Positions 17,014-24,591 of a DNA stretch of 64,000 bases are shown one piece after another. Position numbers and translations under genes: made by a program. The notes under the pieces are model-generated. The model saw only the letters and a program-made list of their open reading frames with translations, ran no database searches and was not told where the DNA came from. The DNA is taken from contig NZ_JBDOQU010000017.1 of the NCBI RefSeq assembly GCF_039839375.1, positions 1 through 64,000 of the forward strand, read 5' to 3'. The stretch comes from JBDOQU01 sp039839375. Its GTDB lineage: Bacteria > Pseudomonadota > Alphaproteobacteria > DSM-16000 > Inquilinaceae. Numbering within the stretch: position 1 is the stretch's first letter; every line of letters begins with the position of its first letter.

Positions 17014-17433
17014 TCAAGCGCTCTTCGGTTTCTTTCGAGAGCGTGCGGGGCGATCCATGTTCAGCGCCACGGCGGCGCGGATGAGCGCTTTCAACGCTTC
17101 TTCATCGATCTTGTCGCCTTCATGGAGATCGATGGCGCGCCTGGTGTTGCCTTCCAGGCTGGAATTGAAGAGGCCTGAAGGATCATCCAGGGAAGCGCCC
17201 TTGGCGAAGGTCATTTTCACGGCATTCTTGTACGTCTCACCGGTGCAGATGATTCCGGCATGCGACCACACCGGAACCCCTCTCCACTTCCACTCTTCGA
17301 TTGCTTCCGGGTCGGCCTGCTTGATGAGAGTCCGGATCCGGGCAAGCATCTCGCCCCGCCAATCACCCAGTTCCCCGATTTTCGCATCTATCAGTTGAGA
17401 GGGAGTTTTTTCTCCATCCTTCGAACCGCTCAT
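17014..17433 (-). CDS. DUF1801 domain-containing protein
   Basis: A 139-residue protein of the DUF1801 family: LIDAKIGELGDWRGEMLARI, EEWKWRGVPVWSHAGIICTG, YKNAVKMTFAKGASLDDP and an Arg/Lys-rich C-terminus. DUF1801 proteins (YdhG/YjhG-type) are small single-domain proteins of unknown biochemistry. It is the second of two DUF1801 genes in tandem, 36 bp apart, in the ArsR-led operon. Confidence 0.82.
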   Translation of the reverse strand: MSGSKDGEKTPSQLIDAKIGELGDWRGEMLARIRTLIKQADPEAIEEWKWRGVPVWSHAGIICTGETYKNAVKMTFAKGASLDDPSGLFNSSLEGNTRRAIDLHEGDKIDEEALKALIRAAVALNMDRPARSRKKPKSA

Positions 17434-17469
17434 ACTTTTCTCCCTGATCGTTGTCGATCGCCTGTCCGT

Positions 17470-17901
17470 TCACATTTTCTCGCCGGGCAACTCGCTGGCC
17501 TGTTTCACCCAGTCGGCGAACCGGGCTTCGTCGATCTCGTCATCCTCGTGGATGTGGAAGTAGCGCACATCCTTCTGCTTGGACCCCACAGGGGGCGGAG
17601 GGTTCAGCGCCGCGCCGCGGAAGAAGGCCACCTTCAGATATTTCGCGAAGCAATGATAGCTGAGGAACCAGACCTCGTCCTCGACACCGTACATTGGCGA
17701 GTTCCATTTGACCGCCTTGCGCACGCCGGGGACGGAGCGCGTGATGATCGCGTCGAGGCGCCGCCCGATGTCGCTTTTCCAGCCCGGCATGGCGGCGATG
17801 TAGGCCTGCACGGGCGCGTCGCCATAGCCCTTCGCGATCTGCGGATTGCCGCCTGCGAGGAGGGTCGGCTTCGCCGGTTTGACGGATTTCCTGTCGGCCA
17901 T
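17470..17901 (-). CDS. DUF1801 domain-containing protein
   Basis: A 143-residue DUF1801 protein with VQAYIAAMPGWKSDIGRRLD, VKWNSPMYGVEDEVWFLSYH, YLKVAFFRGAAL and the C-terminal VRYFHIHEDDEIDEARFADW. The start is the ATG at 17901 (MADRKSVKPAK). It is not a close duplicate of the neighbouring DUF1801 protein; they share only the family pattern. It lies 17 bp after the small membrane protein gene. ArsR, SRPBCC and DUF1801 genes are often grouped in this way, but their joint function is not known. Confidence 0.84.
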   Translation of the reverse strand: MADRKSVKPAKPTLLAGGNPQIAKGYGDAPVQAYIAAMPGWKSDIGRRLDAIITRSVPGVRKAVKWNSPMYGVEDEVWFLSYHCFAKYLKVAFFRGAALNPPPPVGSKQKDVRYFHIHEDDEIDEARFADWVKQASELPGEKM

Positions 17902-17918
17902 GACGTTCTCTCCTGTCG

Positions 17919-18128
17919 TCACCCGCTACGCCATTTGGCGGCATAGGGCAGCACGAACATGTACAGGCCCGTAAGCAGGAGCAAGGCGAGCGGGAACAGC
18001 GGCAGGAAGTACACCCATTCGACGGGTTCCTTCCCCATCCCCAAGGCAATGAATATGGCGGCGACGACCGCCGTGAAGGCAATGGACAGCCAGCGGTGGA
18101 TCTGTCGAATCCACTTGTTCCAATTCAT
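17919..18128 (-). CDS. Small two-helix membrane protein
   Basis: A 69-residue protein with an amphipathic N-terminus (MNWNKWIRQIHRW) and two hydrophobic segments (LSIAFTAVVAAIFIALGMG and VYFLPLFPLALLLLTGLYMF). The ATG at 18128 has GGGAG seven bases upstream, better than the TTG one codon earlier. The arrangement resembles the small PepSY-like or DoxX-adjacent membrane proteins found beside SRPBCC genes, but I cannot assign a family. It lies between the SRPBCC and DUF1801 genes in the same operon. Confidence 0.7.
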   Translation of the reverse strand: MNWNKWIRQIHRWLSIAFTAVVAAIFIALGMGKEPVEWVYFLPLFPLALLLLTGLYMFVLPYAAKWRSG

Positions 18129-18156
18129 CAAATATCTCCCGTTCAGATAGCGGACT

Positions 18157-18567
18157 TCAATCCAGCCGCGTCAGGACCTGCTCCAGGGCATCCAGGAACC
18201 TTGGCCATCCGGCCTGGGCGCCCCGGAAATACGGCTGCTGATCCGGCTGGAAGCCCGCCTGTTCCATGCGCAGGCGGGTCCCCGCGCCTGTAGGGGTGAG
18301 CGTCCAGGTGACGACGCTTTTGAGATCCTTGGTATCCCAGCTGTAGGACAGCGTTCTGGCCGGGTCGACCGTCTGGACCTGACAATCGACGCCGCCCCAG
18401 TCTGCGCTAAGTTTGAAATGGCGTCCCTCATCCGGACTGAAATCGTTTTTCATGAGCCACTCCTCGATCAGGTGTGGTTGCGTGAGCGCGCGCCAGATCT
18501 TTTCCGGCGGGTAAGGCATCTCCCGTTCGACGATGACGGAGAGCGCTTCGGTCGTGGTATCGGTCAC
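18157..18567 (-). CDS. SRPBCC (AHSA1-like) domain protein
   Basis: A 136-residue START-like/AHSA1 protein (ALSVIVEREMPYPPEKIWRALTQPHLIEEWLM, CQVQTVDPARTLSYSWD, GTRLRMEQAGF, GWPRFLDALEQVL). Such proteins bind hydrophobic ligands in a helix-grip cavity; no ligand can be named. Its start overlaps the ArsR stop by 4 bp (ATGA), so it is translationally coupled to the regulator. This ArsR-AHSA1 pairing is very common in proteobacteria. Confidence 0.88.
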   Translation of the reverse strand: MTDTTTEALSVIVEREMPYPPEKIWRALTQPHLIEEWLMKNDFSPDEGRHFKLSADWGGVDCQVQTVDPARTLSYSWDTKDLKSVVTWTLTPTGAGTRLRMEQAGFQPDQQPYFRGAQAGWPRFLDALEQVLTRLD

Positions 18568-18890
18568 TGGTCCATCCTTTTCAGCAAATCTTCGAGGTGG
18601 TCGAACCGGTTCTGCCAGAACCCGGTCATCCGGCTTGTCCAGTCGACCAGCGGGGCAAGGGCGACGAGTTGGGCACTATAGTGCGTGTTGCGGCCCTCAT
18701 GGCGGTCGCGCACAAGCCCGGCCTGCTTCAGAACGCCGAGATGCTTTGAGACTGCCGGTTGCGAGACCCCGGCCTTAGCCGTCAGGGCCCCGACCGTCAG
18801 GTCTCCGTCGCGGCACAGCCGCTCGAAGATGGCTCGTCGCGTCGGGTCGGCGAGTGTTCGGAACAGGATGTCGTGGGGCTGTGGCGTCAC
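18564..18890 (-). CDS. ArsR family transcriptional regulator (AHSA1-linked type)
   Basis: A 108-residue winged-helix regulator: DILFRTLADPTRRAIFERLCRDGDLTVGALTAKAGVSQPAVSKHLGVLKQAGLVRDRHEGRNTHY region fits ArsR exactly in length. No metal-binding Cys or His pattern is present, so it is not a metal sensor of the SmtB kind. The start is the GTG at 18890, because an upstream frame to 19022 would place the operator inside the gene and adds unrelated sequence. First gene of the operon running to the DUF1801 genes and perhaps beyond; autoregulation through the palindrome at 18909-18925 is likely. Confidence 0.87.
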   Translation of the reverse strand: MTPQPHDILFRTLADPTRRAIFERLCRDGDLTVGALTAKAGVSQPAVSKHLGVLKQAGLVRDRHEGRNTHYSAQLVALAPLVDWTSRMTGFWQNRFDHLEDLLKRMDQ

Positions 18891-18908
18891 AATCCATAAC
18901 TCTCTGGC

Positions 18909-18925
18909 TATTGATAAAATCAATA
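18909..18925. promoter_or_regulatory. Operator palindrome upstream of the arsR-SRPBCC operon
   Basis: A perfect inverted repeat with 7-bp arms and a 3-bp centre, TATTGATAAAATCAATA, with further GG/CC pairing outside. It begins 19 bp upstream of the ArsR GTG start and overlaps a -35-like TTGATT on the minus strand followed after 17 bp by GTTATG. Position and symmetry suit autorepression by the ArsR protein. Confidence 0.65.
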
Positions 18926-18945
18926 ACCATCGAGGTATATGTGAG

Positions 18946-20343
18946 TCAAGAAGGATCCGGCATTGGCCATGGCTGCGCCCGCTCGAAGGCGCGGGAGGCG
19001 TTGATGACCGCCGCGTCGCCATGCGGCGGGCCGACGATCTGTAAGGCGATCGGCAGGCCGGACGCGGTGAGGCCGCAGGGCACCGACGCGGCCGGTTGCT
19101 GGGTCAGGTTGAAGGGGTAGGTGAAGGGCGTCCAGTCCGGCCAATCCTTGTAGATCCCTTCGGACGGCACGTCGTGGCCGACCTCGAAGGCCGGAATCTG
19201 CATTGCCGGCAGCAGGATGAGGTCGTAGGTCTCATGGAACTGGTTCATCGCCGCGCCCAGCCTCTGGCGGGCCATGGTCGCCTTCACGAAATCGATCGTG
19301 CCGATCCTGGCCCCGGCCTCGGCCATCCGTCGCAGGCCCGGATCCATCAGTTCGTGCTTTTCCTCCGGGATCATGGTCATCATGGCCGCCGCGCCGACCG
19401 TCCAGTGCGTGAAGAAGACATCGGATGCCTCCGTCAGCGGCAGGGTCGTCTCCTCCACTGACGCGCCCAGTTCGCGGAACGTCGCAGCCGCCCGCTCCAC
19501 GCCCGCCGCCACCTCAGGGTCCACCGGATAATCGCCGATGGTGCGGGCGTAGGCGATGCGCACCCCCTTCACGTCGCCCTGGACGGCGGCCAGGAAATTC
19601 TCAGGCTGGTAGGGGAAGGCCGTCCAGTCCCGCCGGTCGGGCTGCGCGATCACCTGGAGCATCAGGGCGGCGTCGGTGACGGTGCGGGTCATCGGGCCGA
19701 CATGGGCGATGGTGCCGAACGGGCTCAGCGGATGGGCCGGCACACGGCCGTAGCTGGGCTTCAGCCCGTATATGCCGGTGAAGCTGGCGGGGATGCGGAT
19801 CGACCCGCCGCCATCGGTTCCGATATTGAGCGCCGCCATGCCGGTAGCCGCTGCCACCGCAGCGCCGCCGGATGATCCGCCGGGCGTCCGGCCGGAATCC
19901 CAGGGATTGCGGGTGATGCCGGTGAGCGGGCTGTCGGTCACGCCCTTCCAGCCCATCTCCGGCGTCGTGGTGCGGCCGATCAGCACCGCGCCGGCCTCGC
20001 GAAGCCGCGCCACGGCGGGCGCGTCCTCGATCCAGGGTTGCTCCGGATCGACCGTCTTCGATCCCCGCAGCGTCGGCCACCCCCGCGCCAGGACCAGGTC
20101 CTTGACTGTCGTGGGCACGCCGTCCACCGGCCCGATCGGCCGGTTCTTCGCCCATCTTTCCTCCGATGCGCGGGCGGCGGCCAGCGCGCCGTCGGCGTCG
20201 ACCAGGTTCATGGCGTTCAGCGCCGGATTCACATCGTCGATCCGCTGAAGGCAGGCCAGCGTCGCCTCCACCGGCGACAGGACGCCCTGACGGTAATGGT
20301 CGACCAGTTCGAAAGCGGAAAGGTGGGCGATATCGTCGGTCAT
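18946..20343 (-). CDS. Amidase (amidase signature family)
   Basis: A 465-residue amidase-signature enzyme. The Ser-cisSer-Lys triad is readable: Lys in DGVPTTVKDLV, the cis-Ser in GRTPGGSSGGAA, and the nucleophile region NIGTDGGGSIRIPASFTGIYGLKP. It would hydrolyse an amide to acid and ammonia; substrate unknown. Not GatA by context, since gatB and gatC are absent and the sequence is closer to the general amidase group. Start at 20343 (MTDDIAHLSAFELV). A short stretch separates it from the ArsR operator; its own stop lies 20 bp from it. Confidence 0.9.
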   Translation of the reverse strand: MTDDIAHLSAFELVDHYRQGVLSPVEATLACLQRIDDVNPALNAMNLVDADGALAAARASEERWAKNRPIGPVDGVPTTVKDLVLARGWPTLRGSKTVDPEQPWIEDAPAVARLREAGAVLIGRTTTPEMGWKGVTDSPLTGITRNPWDSGRTPGGSSGGAAVAAATGMAALNIGTDGGGSIRIPASFTGIYGLKPSYGRVPAHPLSPFGTIAHVGPMTRTVTDAALMLQVIAQPDRRDWTAFPYQPENFLAAVQGDVKGVRIAYARTIGDYPVDPEVAAGVERAAATFRELGASVEETTLPLTEASDVFFTHWTVGAAAMMTMIPEEKHELMDPGLRRMAEAGARIGTIDFVKATMARQRLGAAMNQFHETYDLILLPAMQIPAFEVGHDVPSEGIYKDWPDWTPFTYPFNLTQQPAASVPCGLTASGLPIALQIVGPPHGDAAVINASRAFERAQPWPMPDPS

Positions 20344-20438
20344 GTGCGCGGGGCTGCTCCTCTTCCTGAAAGCCGGAACCGGCGGCTCGGGCGCTTCCCC
20401 AGCGAACATGCCTCCAATCGCCTCGCCTGTCCGGTCCT

Positions 20439-21044
20439 TTATGCCGCGCCGCGCAGCGGTTCGGCTTCTTCCTTCGCCAAAACGGTTCTCACCGCCTCGC
20501 GCCGTTCGACCCGCCGGGCGAGCCCATGCAGTTCATCAGGCACGTCGATTTCGGCCATCGCCGCCCAGCGCACCATCACATAGACAAACGCGTCGGAAGC
20601 CGTGAATCGATCCCCGAAGATATAATCGCCCTCCATCCGGGAGGCGATCCAGCGGAAGCGCTTCGTCAGCGTTTCCGTCAGATGGGCTTTCTCCTCTTCA
20701 CGCTCGGTGAAGAACAGTCGGACGAAAGGCTTCTGAAGTTCCGTCGAGACGAAGGCGAGCATCTGCAGATGCCGCGTGCGCCCCATGTCGTCGGGAGGGA
20801 TAAGCGATGCGCCTTGCCCGGCGATCCAGTCCAGGATCGCGACATTCTCGGTCAGCAGCGCGCCGTCGTCGAAGACCAGCGCGGGAACATAGCCGTTCGG
20901 GTTGATCCCGGCATAGTCGCTCCCGTCCTCCACCTGTCCGGTGAAGATATCCACCTTGCGCGCCCGGAAGGGCAGGCCGGCCTCGTGCAGCAGAATGTGC
21001 GCCGCCTGGCTGCAGGTCGTGGGGCTGTAATAGAAATCCATCAT
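20439..21044 (-). CDS. Glutathione S-transferase family protein (beta-like)
   Basis: A 201-residue GST beginning MMDFYYSPTTCSQAAHILLHE, which has the Cys (YSPxxCS) typical of bacterial beta-class enzymes, then the cis-Pro loop NPNGYVPALVFDDG and LLTENVAILDWIA. The C-terminal domain contains GDRFTASDAFVYVMVRW. Two adjacent ATGs (21044 and 21041) are possible; GGAG is 4 and 7 bases upstream respectively. Genes on either side are on the same strand but well spaced. Confidence 0.87.
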   Translation of the reverse strand: MMDFYYSPTTCSQAAHILLHEAGLPFRARKVDIFTGQVEDGSDYAGINPNGYVPALVFDDGALLTENVAILDWIAGQGASLIPPDDMGRTRHLQMLAFVSTELQKPFVRLFFTEREEEKAHLTETLTKRFRWIASRMEGDYIFGDRFTASDAFVYVMVRWAAMAEIDVPDELHGLARRVERREAVRTVLAKEEAEPLRGAA

Positions 21045-21154
21045 CCGTCTCCTTCTTTGAGAACGGCGCGAGAGGCGCCCTTCTCCTGCGACGGTGACGG
21101 AATCCTGGTTCCCACATCAGTGGCGTAGACGCAGATTTCGGGGCAAAACGGCCA

Positions 21155-22165
21155 TCATCCCGTGACGCTGCGGAATCGGTTGCGCTGGCGATATTGGGCG
21201 GGCGTCACGCCGGCACGGCGCTTGAACAGCTTGCGAAAGAAGGCGGGGTCCTCATATCCCACGGTCGCGGCGATGTCCTCGATGCTCGCGTTCTCGGTCT
21301 CCAGCATCTGCTTGGCCTCCTCGATCCTCAGCGCCTGGACGTATTCCACCGGCGCATATCCCGTGGCGGCCCGAAATCGGCGCTTGAAGCTCCGCTCCGG
21401 CAGGCCGGAACGCTCGACCATCGCCGAGACGGGGTTGGCCATGGCGTAGTGATCGACGAGCCAGGCCTGGATCCTGGTGATCGCCGCATCGCTGTGCTGG
21501 CGCGGCCGGGCCATAGAGGCGAAGGGAAGCTGCCCGTAGCCGCGATCGCCGAGCAGATAGAGCCGTGCGACGCGGGCGGCTTCCTCCGCGCCGCAGAACC
21601 GCCCGATCAGATAGAGCGCCAGATCCTGCCAGGAGGACGCCCCGCCGGTGGTGATAAGTTGCCCGCCATGGCCGCTGTCGCACAGGATGCGTTCGGCGCG
21701 GAACCTGACCTCGGGATAGCGGTCGCGGAACAGGTCGGCCATCGTCCAGTGCGAGGCAGCCTCCGCGCCGTCCAGTAGCCCGGCCTCGGCCAGCAGCACC
21801 GCTCCGCTGCAGGTGGAGCAGACCAGCGACCCGTGTTCGAGATGCCGGCGGACCCAGGCGATCTCGTCCCGCCAGCGGCCCTCGGGCGACTCGCCCACCC
21901 CCAGATGGATGTCACAGACGATAGCGACATCGGCGCATTCGCCGGTCAACCCGTCCTGAGGCGTCACCCGCAATCCCGTGCTGGAGTCGAAGGGCCTGGG
22001 CCGGCGTGCGACCAGGCGGGGATGGATGGCGCGCGACAGCGCGTCGGAATTCCGCCCCGGATCGCCCAGCACTTCGTGCAGGCCGCAGGCCGCCATGGTT
22101 CCGCTTTCCGGCAGGGACAGGATGGAGATGCGCAGCGGTTCGGTCGGTCGCGGACGTATCGGCAC
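21155..22165 (-). CDS. GlxA family transcriptional regulator (DJ-1/PfpI + AraC domains)
   Basis: About 336 residues: an N-terminal DJ-1/PfpI-like domain with the nucleophile-elbow sequence VCSTCSGAVLLAEAGLLDG, then a C-terminal AraC DNA-binding domain (MVERSGLPERSFKRRFRAATGYAPVEYV and IEDIAATVGYEDPAFFRKLF). This is the GlxA/FtrA architecture. The likely start is the GTG at 22165 (PIRPRPTEPLRISILSLPES); the open frame continues upstream through the divergent SRPBCC gene, which is a shadow. It may control that divergent gene 109 bp away; inference. Confidence 0.85.
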   Translation of the reverse strand: MPIRPRPTEPLRISILSLPESGTMAACGLHEVLGDPGRNSDALSRAIHPRLVARRPRPFDSSTGLRVTPQDGLTGECADVAIVCDIHLGVGESPEGRWRDEIAWVRRHLEHGSLVCSTCSGAVLLAEAGLLDGAEAASHWTMADLFRDRYPEVRFRAERILCDSGHGGQLITTGGASSWQDLALYLIGRFCGAEEAARVARLYLLGDRGYGQLPFASMARPRQHSDAAITRIQAWLVDHYAMANPVSAMVERSGLPERSFKRRFRAATGYAPVEYVQALRIEEAKQMLETENASIEDIAATVGYEDPAFFRKLFKRRAGVTPAQYRQRNRFRSVTG

Positions 22166-22273
22166 GGGCGGAGATTGGCATGAATGCCCCGATTCTGTCG
22201 ATAGACGCTCTGGCCGGTTCCTCGCCTCCCGACCATGCTTCTCCCGTTGCCACCTCATGTGAAAGGACAAGTC

Positions 22274-22732
22274 ATGAAAGCGGAAGAAGGAACGGTCGAT
22301 CTGGCGAAGGAATACGCCCACCCGCGCGAAGCCGTCTTCGCCGCGTGGTCGCGGGAGGACGCCCAGAAGATCTGGGGCGATCCGGGGCCGGGCTGGCGGA
22401 TGTCGCTCGACCGCTTCAGCTTCAGGGTCGGCGAGAGTGACATCTGCCGCTTCGGCCCGGAAGGCGGACCGGACTATCTCAATGAGAACCGCTACCTCGC
22501 CATCGAGCCCGGCGCGCGGATCGTCTTCGCAACGTCGCTGCGTTCCGGAGATGCGTTGACCTTCGCCGGAACCATGGTGGTCACCTTTGAGGATTCCGCT
22601 GGCGGCACGCGGATGCGCCTTCACGAGCAGGGGCTCTATTTCGACGGGCTGGACGATGTCGACGGGCACCGCGCCGGCTGGGCCGGCATGCTGAACGCCA
22701 TCGGCGAATACCTGAACGGCACCGGGAAATGA
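22274..22732 (+). CDS. SRPBCC (AHSA1-like) domain protein
   Basis: A 152-residue helix-grip protein (VDLAKEYAHPREAVFAAWSR, KIWGDPGPGWRMSLDRFSF, ARIVFATSLRSGD, MRLHEQGLYFDGLDDV, GWAGMLNAIGEYL). Start at 22274 (MKAEEGTV); an upstream open frame has no similarity. It is the second AHSA1-type protein in the window and is paired with a GlxA-type regulator rather than an ArsR. Ligand unknown. Confidence 0.87.
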   Translation: MKAEEGTVDLAKEYAHPREAVFAAWSREDAQKIWGDPGPGWRMSLDRFSFRVGESDICRFGPEGGPDYLNENRYLAIEPGARIVFATSLRSGDALTFAGTMVVTFEDSAGGTRMRLHEQGLYFDGLDDVDGHRAGWAGMLNAIGEYLNGTGK

Positions 22733-22795
22733 TGACCTTCCCATTTGATCATTGCGACGTCTGGGCCGGTATCACGGTCCAGAGAGAACTCCTCA

Positions 22796-22851
22796 CCTTG
22801 AGCCCGTCGATAAGGTGCGGGCACACATGGTTCGACAGGCTTATCATGAGG
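22796..22851. repeat. Dispersed palindromic repeat, type R1, copy 2
   Basis: A near-identical copy of the element at 221-276: CCTTGAGCCCGTCGATAAGG, then GGCACACATGGTTCGACAGG, ending in TCATGAGGA. The arms are partly self-complementary. It follows the SRPBCC gene and is itself followed by a degenerate R2 element. Confidence 0.7.
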
Positions 22852-22863
22852 AAGAGGGCGATT

Positions 22864-22900
22864 GGTCATTCCGGCCCCCGAGCCGGAACCCATGGGCGCT
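22864..22900. repeat. Degenerate dispersed repeat, type R2
   Basis: GTCATTCCGGCCCCCGAGCC followed by GGAACCCATGGG; the GTCATTCCGG...CCGGAAcCCATGG layout matches the better-preserved R2 copies at 43361-43436 and 56621-56742. R1 and R2 lie side by side here, as they also appear to do at the left end of the window. Confidence 0.5.
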
Positions 22901-23001
22901 CTACGTCTCACGGGTGTCGGTGATTCGAGCGTCCACGGCCTTGCCGTGAGGAAGCCGGCATGTATTGTGCCGGCGTCTGAACGCGGAATGCGGTGTTCCC
23001 G

Positions 23002-23484
23002 ATGTCGGCGGTCGATCTTTTTCGGCGCAGCCCCCTGCCATGGCTGCTCTACCGGACGCATTTATCCCTTCTGAAGCTCCGCGCGCCGGTCACGCTGGGC
23101 GTCCGCACGCTCATCGTCGACGAACAGGACCGCGTGCTCCTGATTCGCCACAGCTACCGGCCGGGCTGGTATCTTCCCGGCGGCGGCGTGAAGAAATGGG
23201 AGACGATGGAGGAGGCGGCCTGCCGGGAAAGCCGGGAGGAAGCCGGGATCGACCCGATCGCGCTCGACCGGCTGGTCGGCCTCTATGCGAATTTTGAGAT
23301 CGGCCGTCCCGACCATGTCGCGCTCTATCTGGTGCGGCGCTGGCGGCCGGTATCCCACAATTCCTGGGAGATCGCGGACGTGGCCTTCGCGCCCTGGGAC
23401 GACCTTCCCCCCGACACGACCGACGCCACCCGCCGCCGGGTGGAGGAATTCATGGGCCTGCGCCCGCCCGACAACCGCTGGTGA
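23002..23484 (+). CDS. NUDIX hydrolase
   Basis: A 160-residue NUDIX protein. The complete Nudix box is readable in GGVKKWETMEEAACRESREE followed by AGI (G-x5-E-x7-REUxEExGU). It would hydrolyse a nucleoside diphosphate derivative; an NDP-X substrate cannot be specified. Start at 23002 (MSAVDLFRRS); a GTG at 22993 is also in frame. It is followed after 7 bp by the HD-domain hydrolase, and the two are probably co-transcribed. Confidence 0.9.
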   Translation: MSAVDLFRRSPLPWLLYRTHLSLLKLRAPVTLGVRTLIVDEQDRVLLIRHSYRPGWYLPGGGVKKWETMEEAACRESREEAGIDPIALDRLVGLYANFEIGRPDHVALYLVRRWRPVSHNSWEIADVAFAPWDDLPPDTTDATRRRVEEFMGLRPPDNRW

Positions 23485-23491
23485 AACCGCA

Positions 23492-24166
23492 ATGACCATC
23501 GCCGACACCGACGCCGCCATCGACACGGACCGCCTGGATTCGATCCACGACTTCCTGATCCTGCTGGACAGGTTCAAGACGATCGAGCGGCGGAACTATC
23601 TGACCGATGCCAGCCGACGGGAAACGGATGCAGAACACACCTGGCATATGGCCGTATATGCGCTGCTGCTGCGCGACGAGCTGGGATTCGAGGCGGACCT
23701 GACACGAACCCTGTGCCTGATCCTGGTCCACGATCTGGTCGAGATCTATGCCGGCGACACCTTCGCCTATGACGACGCCGCCCTGGCGGGGCAGGCGGAG
23801 CGGGAGAACGAGGCCGCGGCGCGCCTCTTCTCCACGCTGCCGGACGATCTGCGCGACCGGGTCGACGGCTGGTGGCGGGAGTTCGAGGAAGGCGCGACGC
23901 CGGAAGCGCGGTTCGCCCGCGCGCTCGACCGGCTCCAGGCCTTCACCCAGAACGTCGTCTCCGGCGGCAGGAGCTGGCGGGAAAACGGCGTCACGAAGAA
24001 CCGCACCTTCATGCGGATGGACGAAGCGCTGAAGGCCGATCCGGCGATCCGGTATCTGGTGGAGAAAGGCTACGACCGCGCCGACCGGGAGCGGAGCTGG
24101 GCCGGTCAGTCCCCGAATCAATCGTCAAATCAGTCGTCGATCTCGGGCTCCGATTCGGCGACGTGA
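23492..24166 (+). CDS. HD domain hydrolase (YfbR-like)
   Basis: A 224-residue HD-domain metal phosphohydrolase: RRETDAEHTWHMAVYALLLRDEL supplies the first His, LCLILVHDLVEIYAGDTF the HD pair, and ARALDRLQAF the last Asp. This layout matches the YfbR/HDDC2-type 5'-deoxynucleotidases, which remove phosphate from dNMPs. The adjacent NUDIX enzyme would make nucleotide sanitation a reasonable shared theme, but this is inference. The 3' end overlaps the convergent ArsR gene by 37 bp; the C-terminus there is a low-complexity Ser/Gln/Asn tail. Confidence 0.87.
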   Translation: MTIADTDAAIDTDRLDSIHDFLILLDRFKTIERRNYLTDASRRETDAEHTWHMAVYALLLRDELGFEADLTRTLCLILVHDLVEIYAGDTFAYDDAALAGQAERENEAAARLFSTLPDDLRDRVDGWWREFEEGATPEARFARALDRLQAFTQNVVSGGRSWRENGVTKNRTFMRMDEALKADPAIRYLVEKGYDRADRERSWAGQSPNQSSNQSSISGSDSAT

Positions 24167-24495
24167 TCGACCATGTCGGTGAGCGTCCGCCGGATATGCT
24201 CGTCGGTGACCATGTAGAAGACGCGGTTTCCCTTCCGGTCCGCCTGGATCAGGCGGGAGGCTCGCAGCAGCCGCAGATGGTGGCTGACCAGGGAGGCCGA
24301 CAGCCCCAGCCCTTCAGCCATCACGCTGACCGATTTCGGCGCCTCCAGGCAGTTCAGGATGATCCTGAGGCGGCTGGGATCGGCCATCAGCCGGAACGTG
24401 TCCGCCAGTTCCGCCGTCTGGTCTTCGCTGATCCTCTGATGGACCGGTTTGTTGTTGGCCACGCCGCCCGCCTTCCCGCATGTTGCGCATGACAC
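24130..24495 (-). CDS. ArsR family regulator with alpha5 metal-binding motif
   Basis: A 121-residue winged-helix regulator (LADTFRLMADPSRLRIILNCL, MAEGLGLSASLVSHHLRLLRASRL). Its C-terminal helix contains the exact D-x-H-x10-H-x2-E pattern (Asp98, His100, His111, Glu114), the alpha5 site used by SmtB/CzrA-type zinc, cobalt or nickel sensors. The N-terminus has an extra Cys pair (MSCATCGK). It is divergent from the TauE/SafE permease gene, with a GTTCCGGAAC dyad at 24534-24543 between them. Metal-responsive repression is predicted from the motif; the metal is not determined. Confidence 0.87.
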   Translation of the reverse strand: MSCATCGKAGGVANNKPVHQRISEDQTAELADTFRLMADPSRLRIILNCLEAPKSVSVMAEGLGLSASLVSHHLRLLRASRLIQADRKGNRVFYMVTDEHIRRTLTDMVDHVAESEPEIDD

Positions 24496-24591
24496 TTCGT
24501 TGCGCGAATTTCGAACCTGACGCTATTTCTAAGGTTCCGGAACTTCGCTCGGCAAGCACCGGTTCCGTTTTCTCCCGCGGAAAGCCCTTCA

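Noticed and set aside
22235..22744. GlxA regulator extended upstream to 22744
   Set aside because: The extension is antisense to the divergent SRPBCC gene and lacks DJ-1/PfpI similarity.
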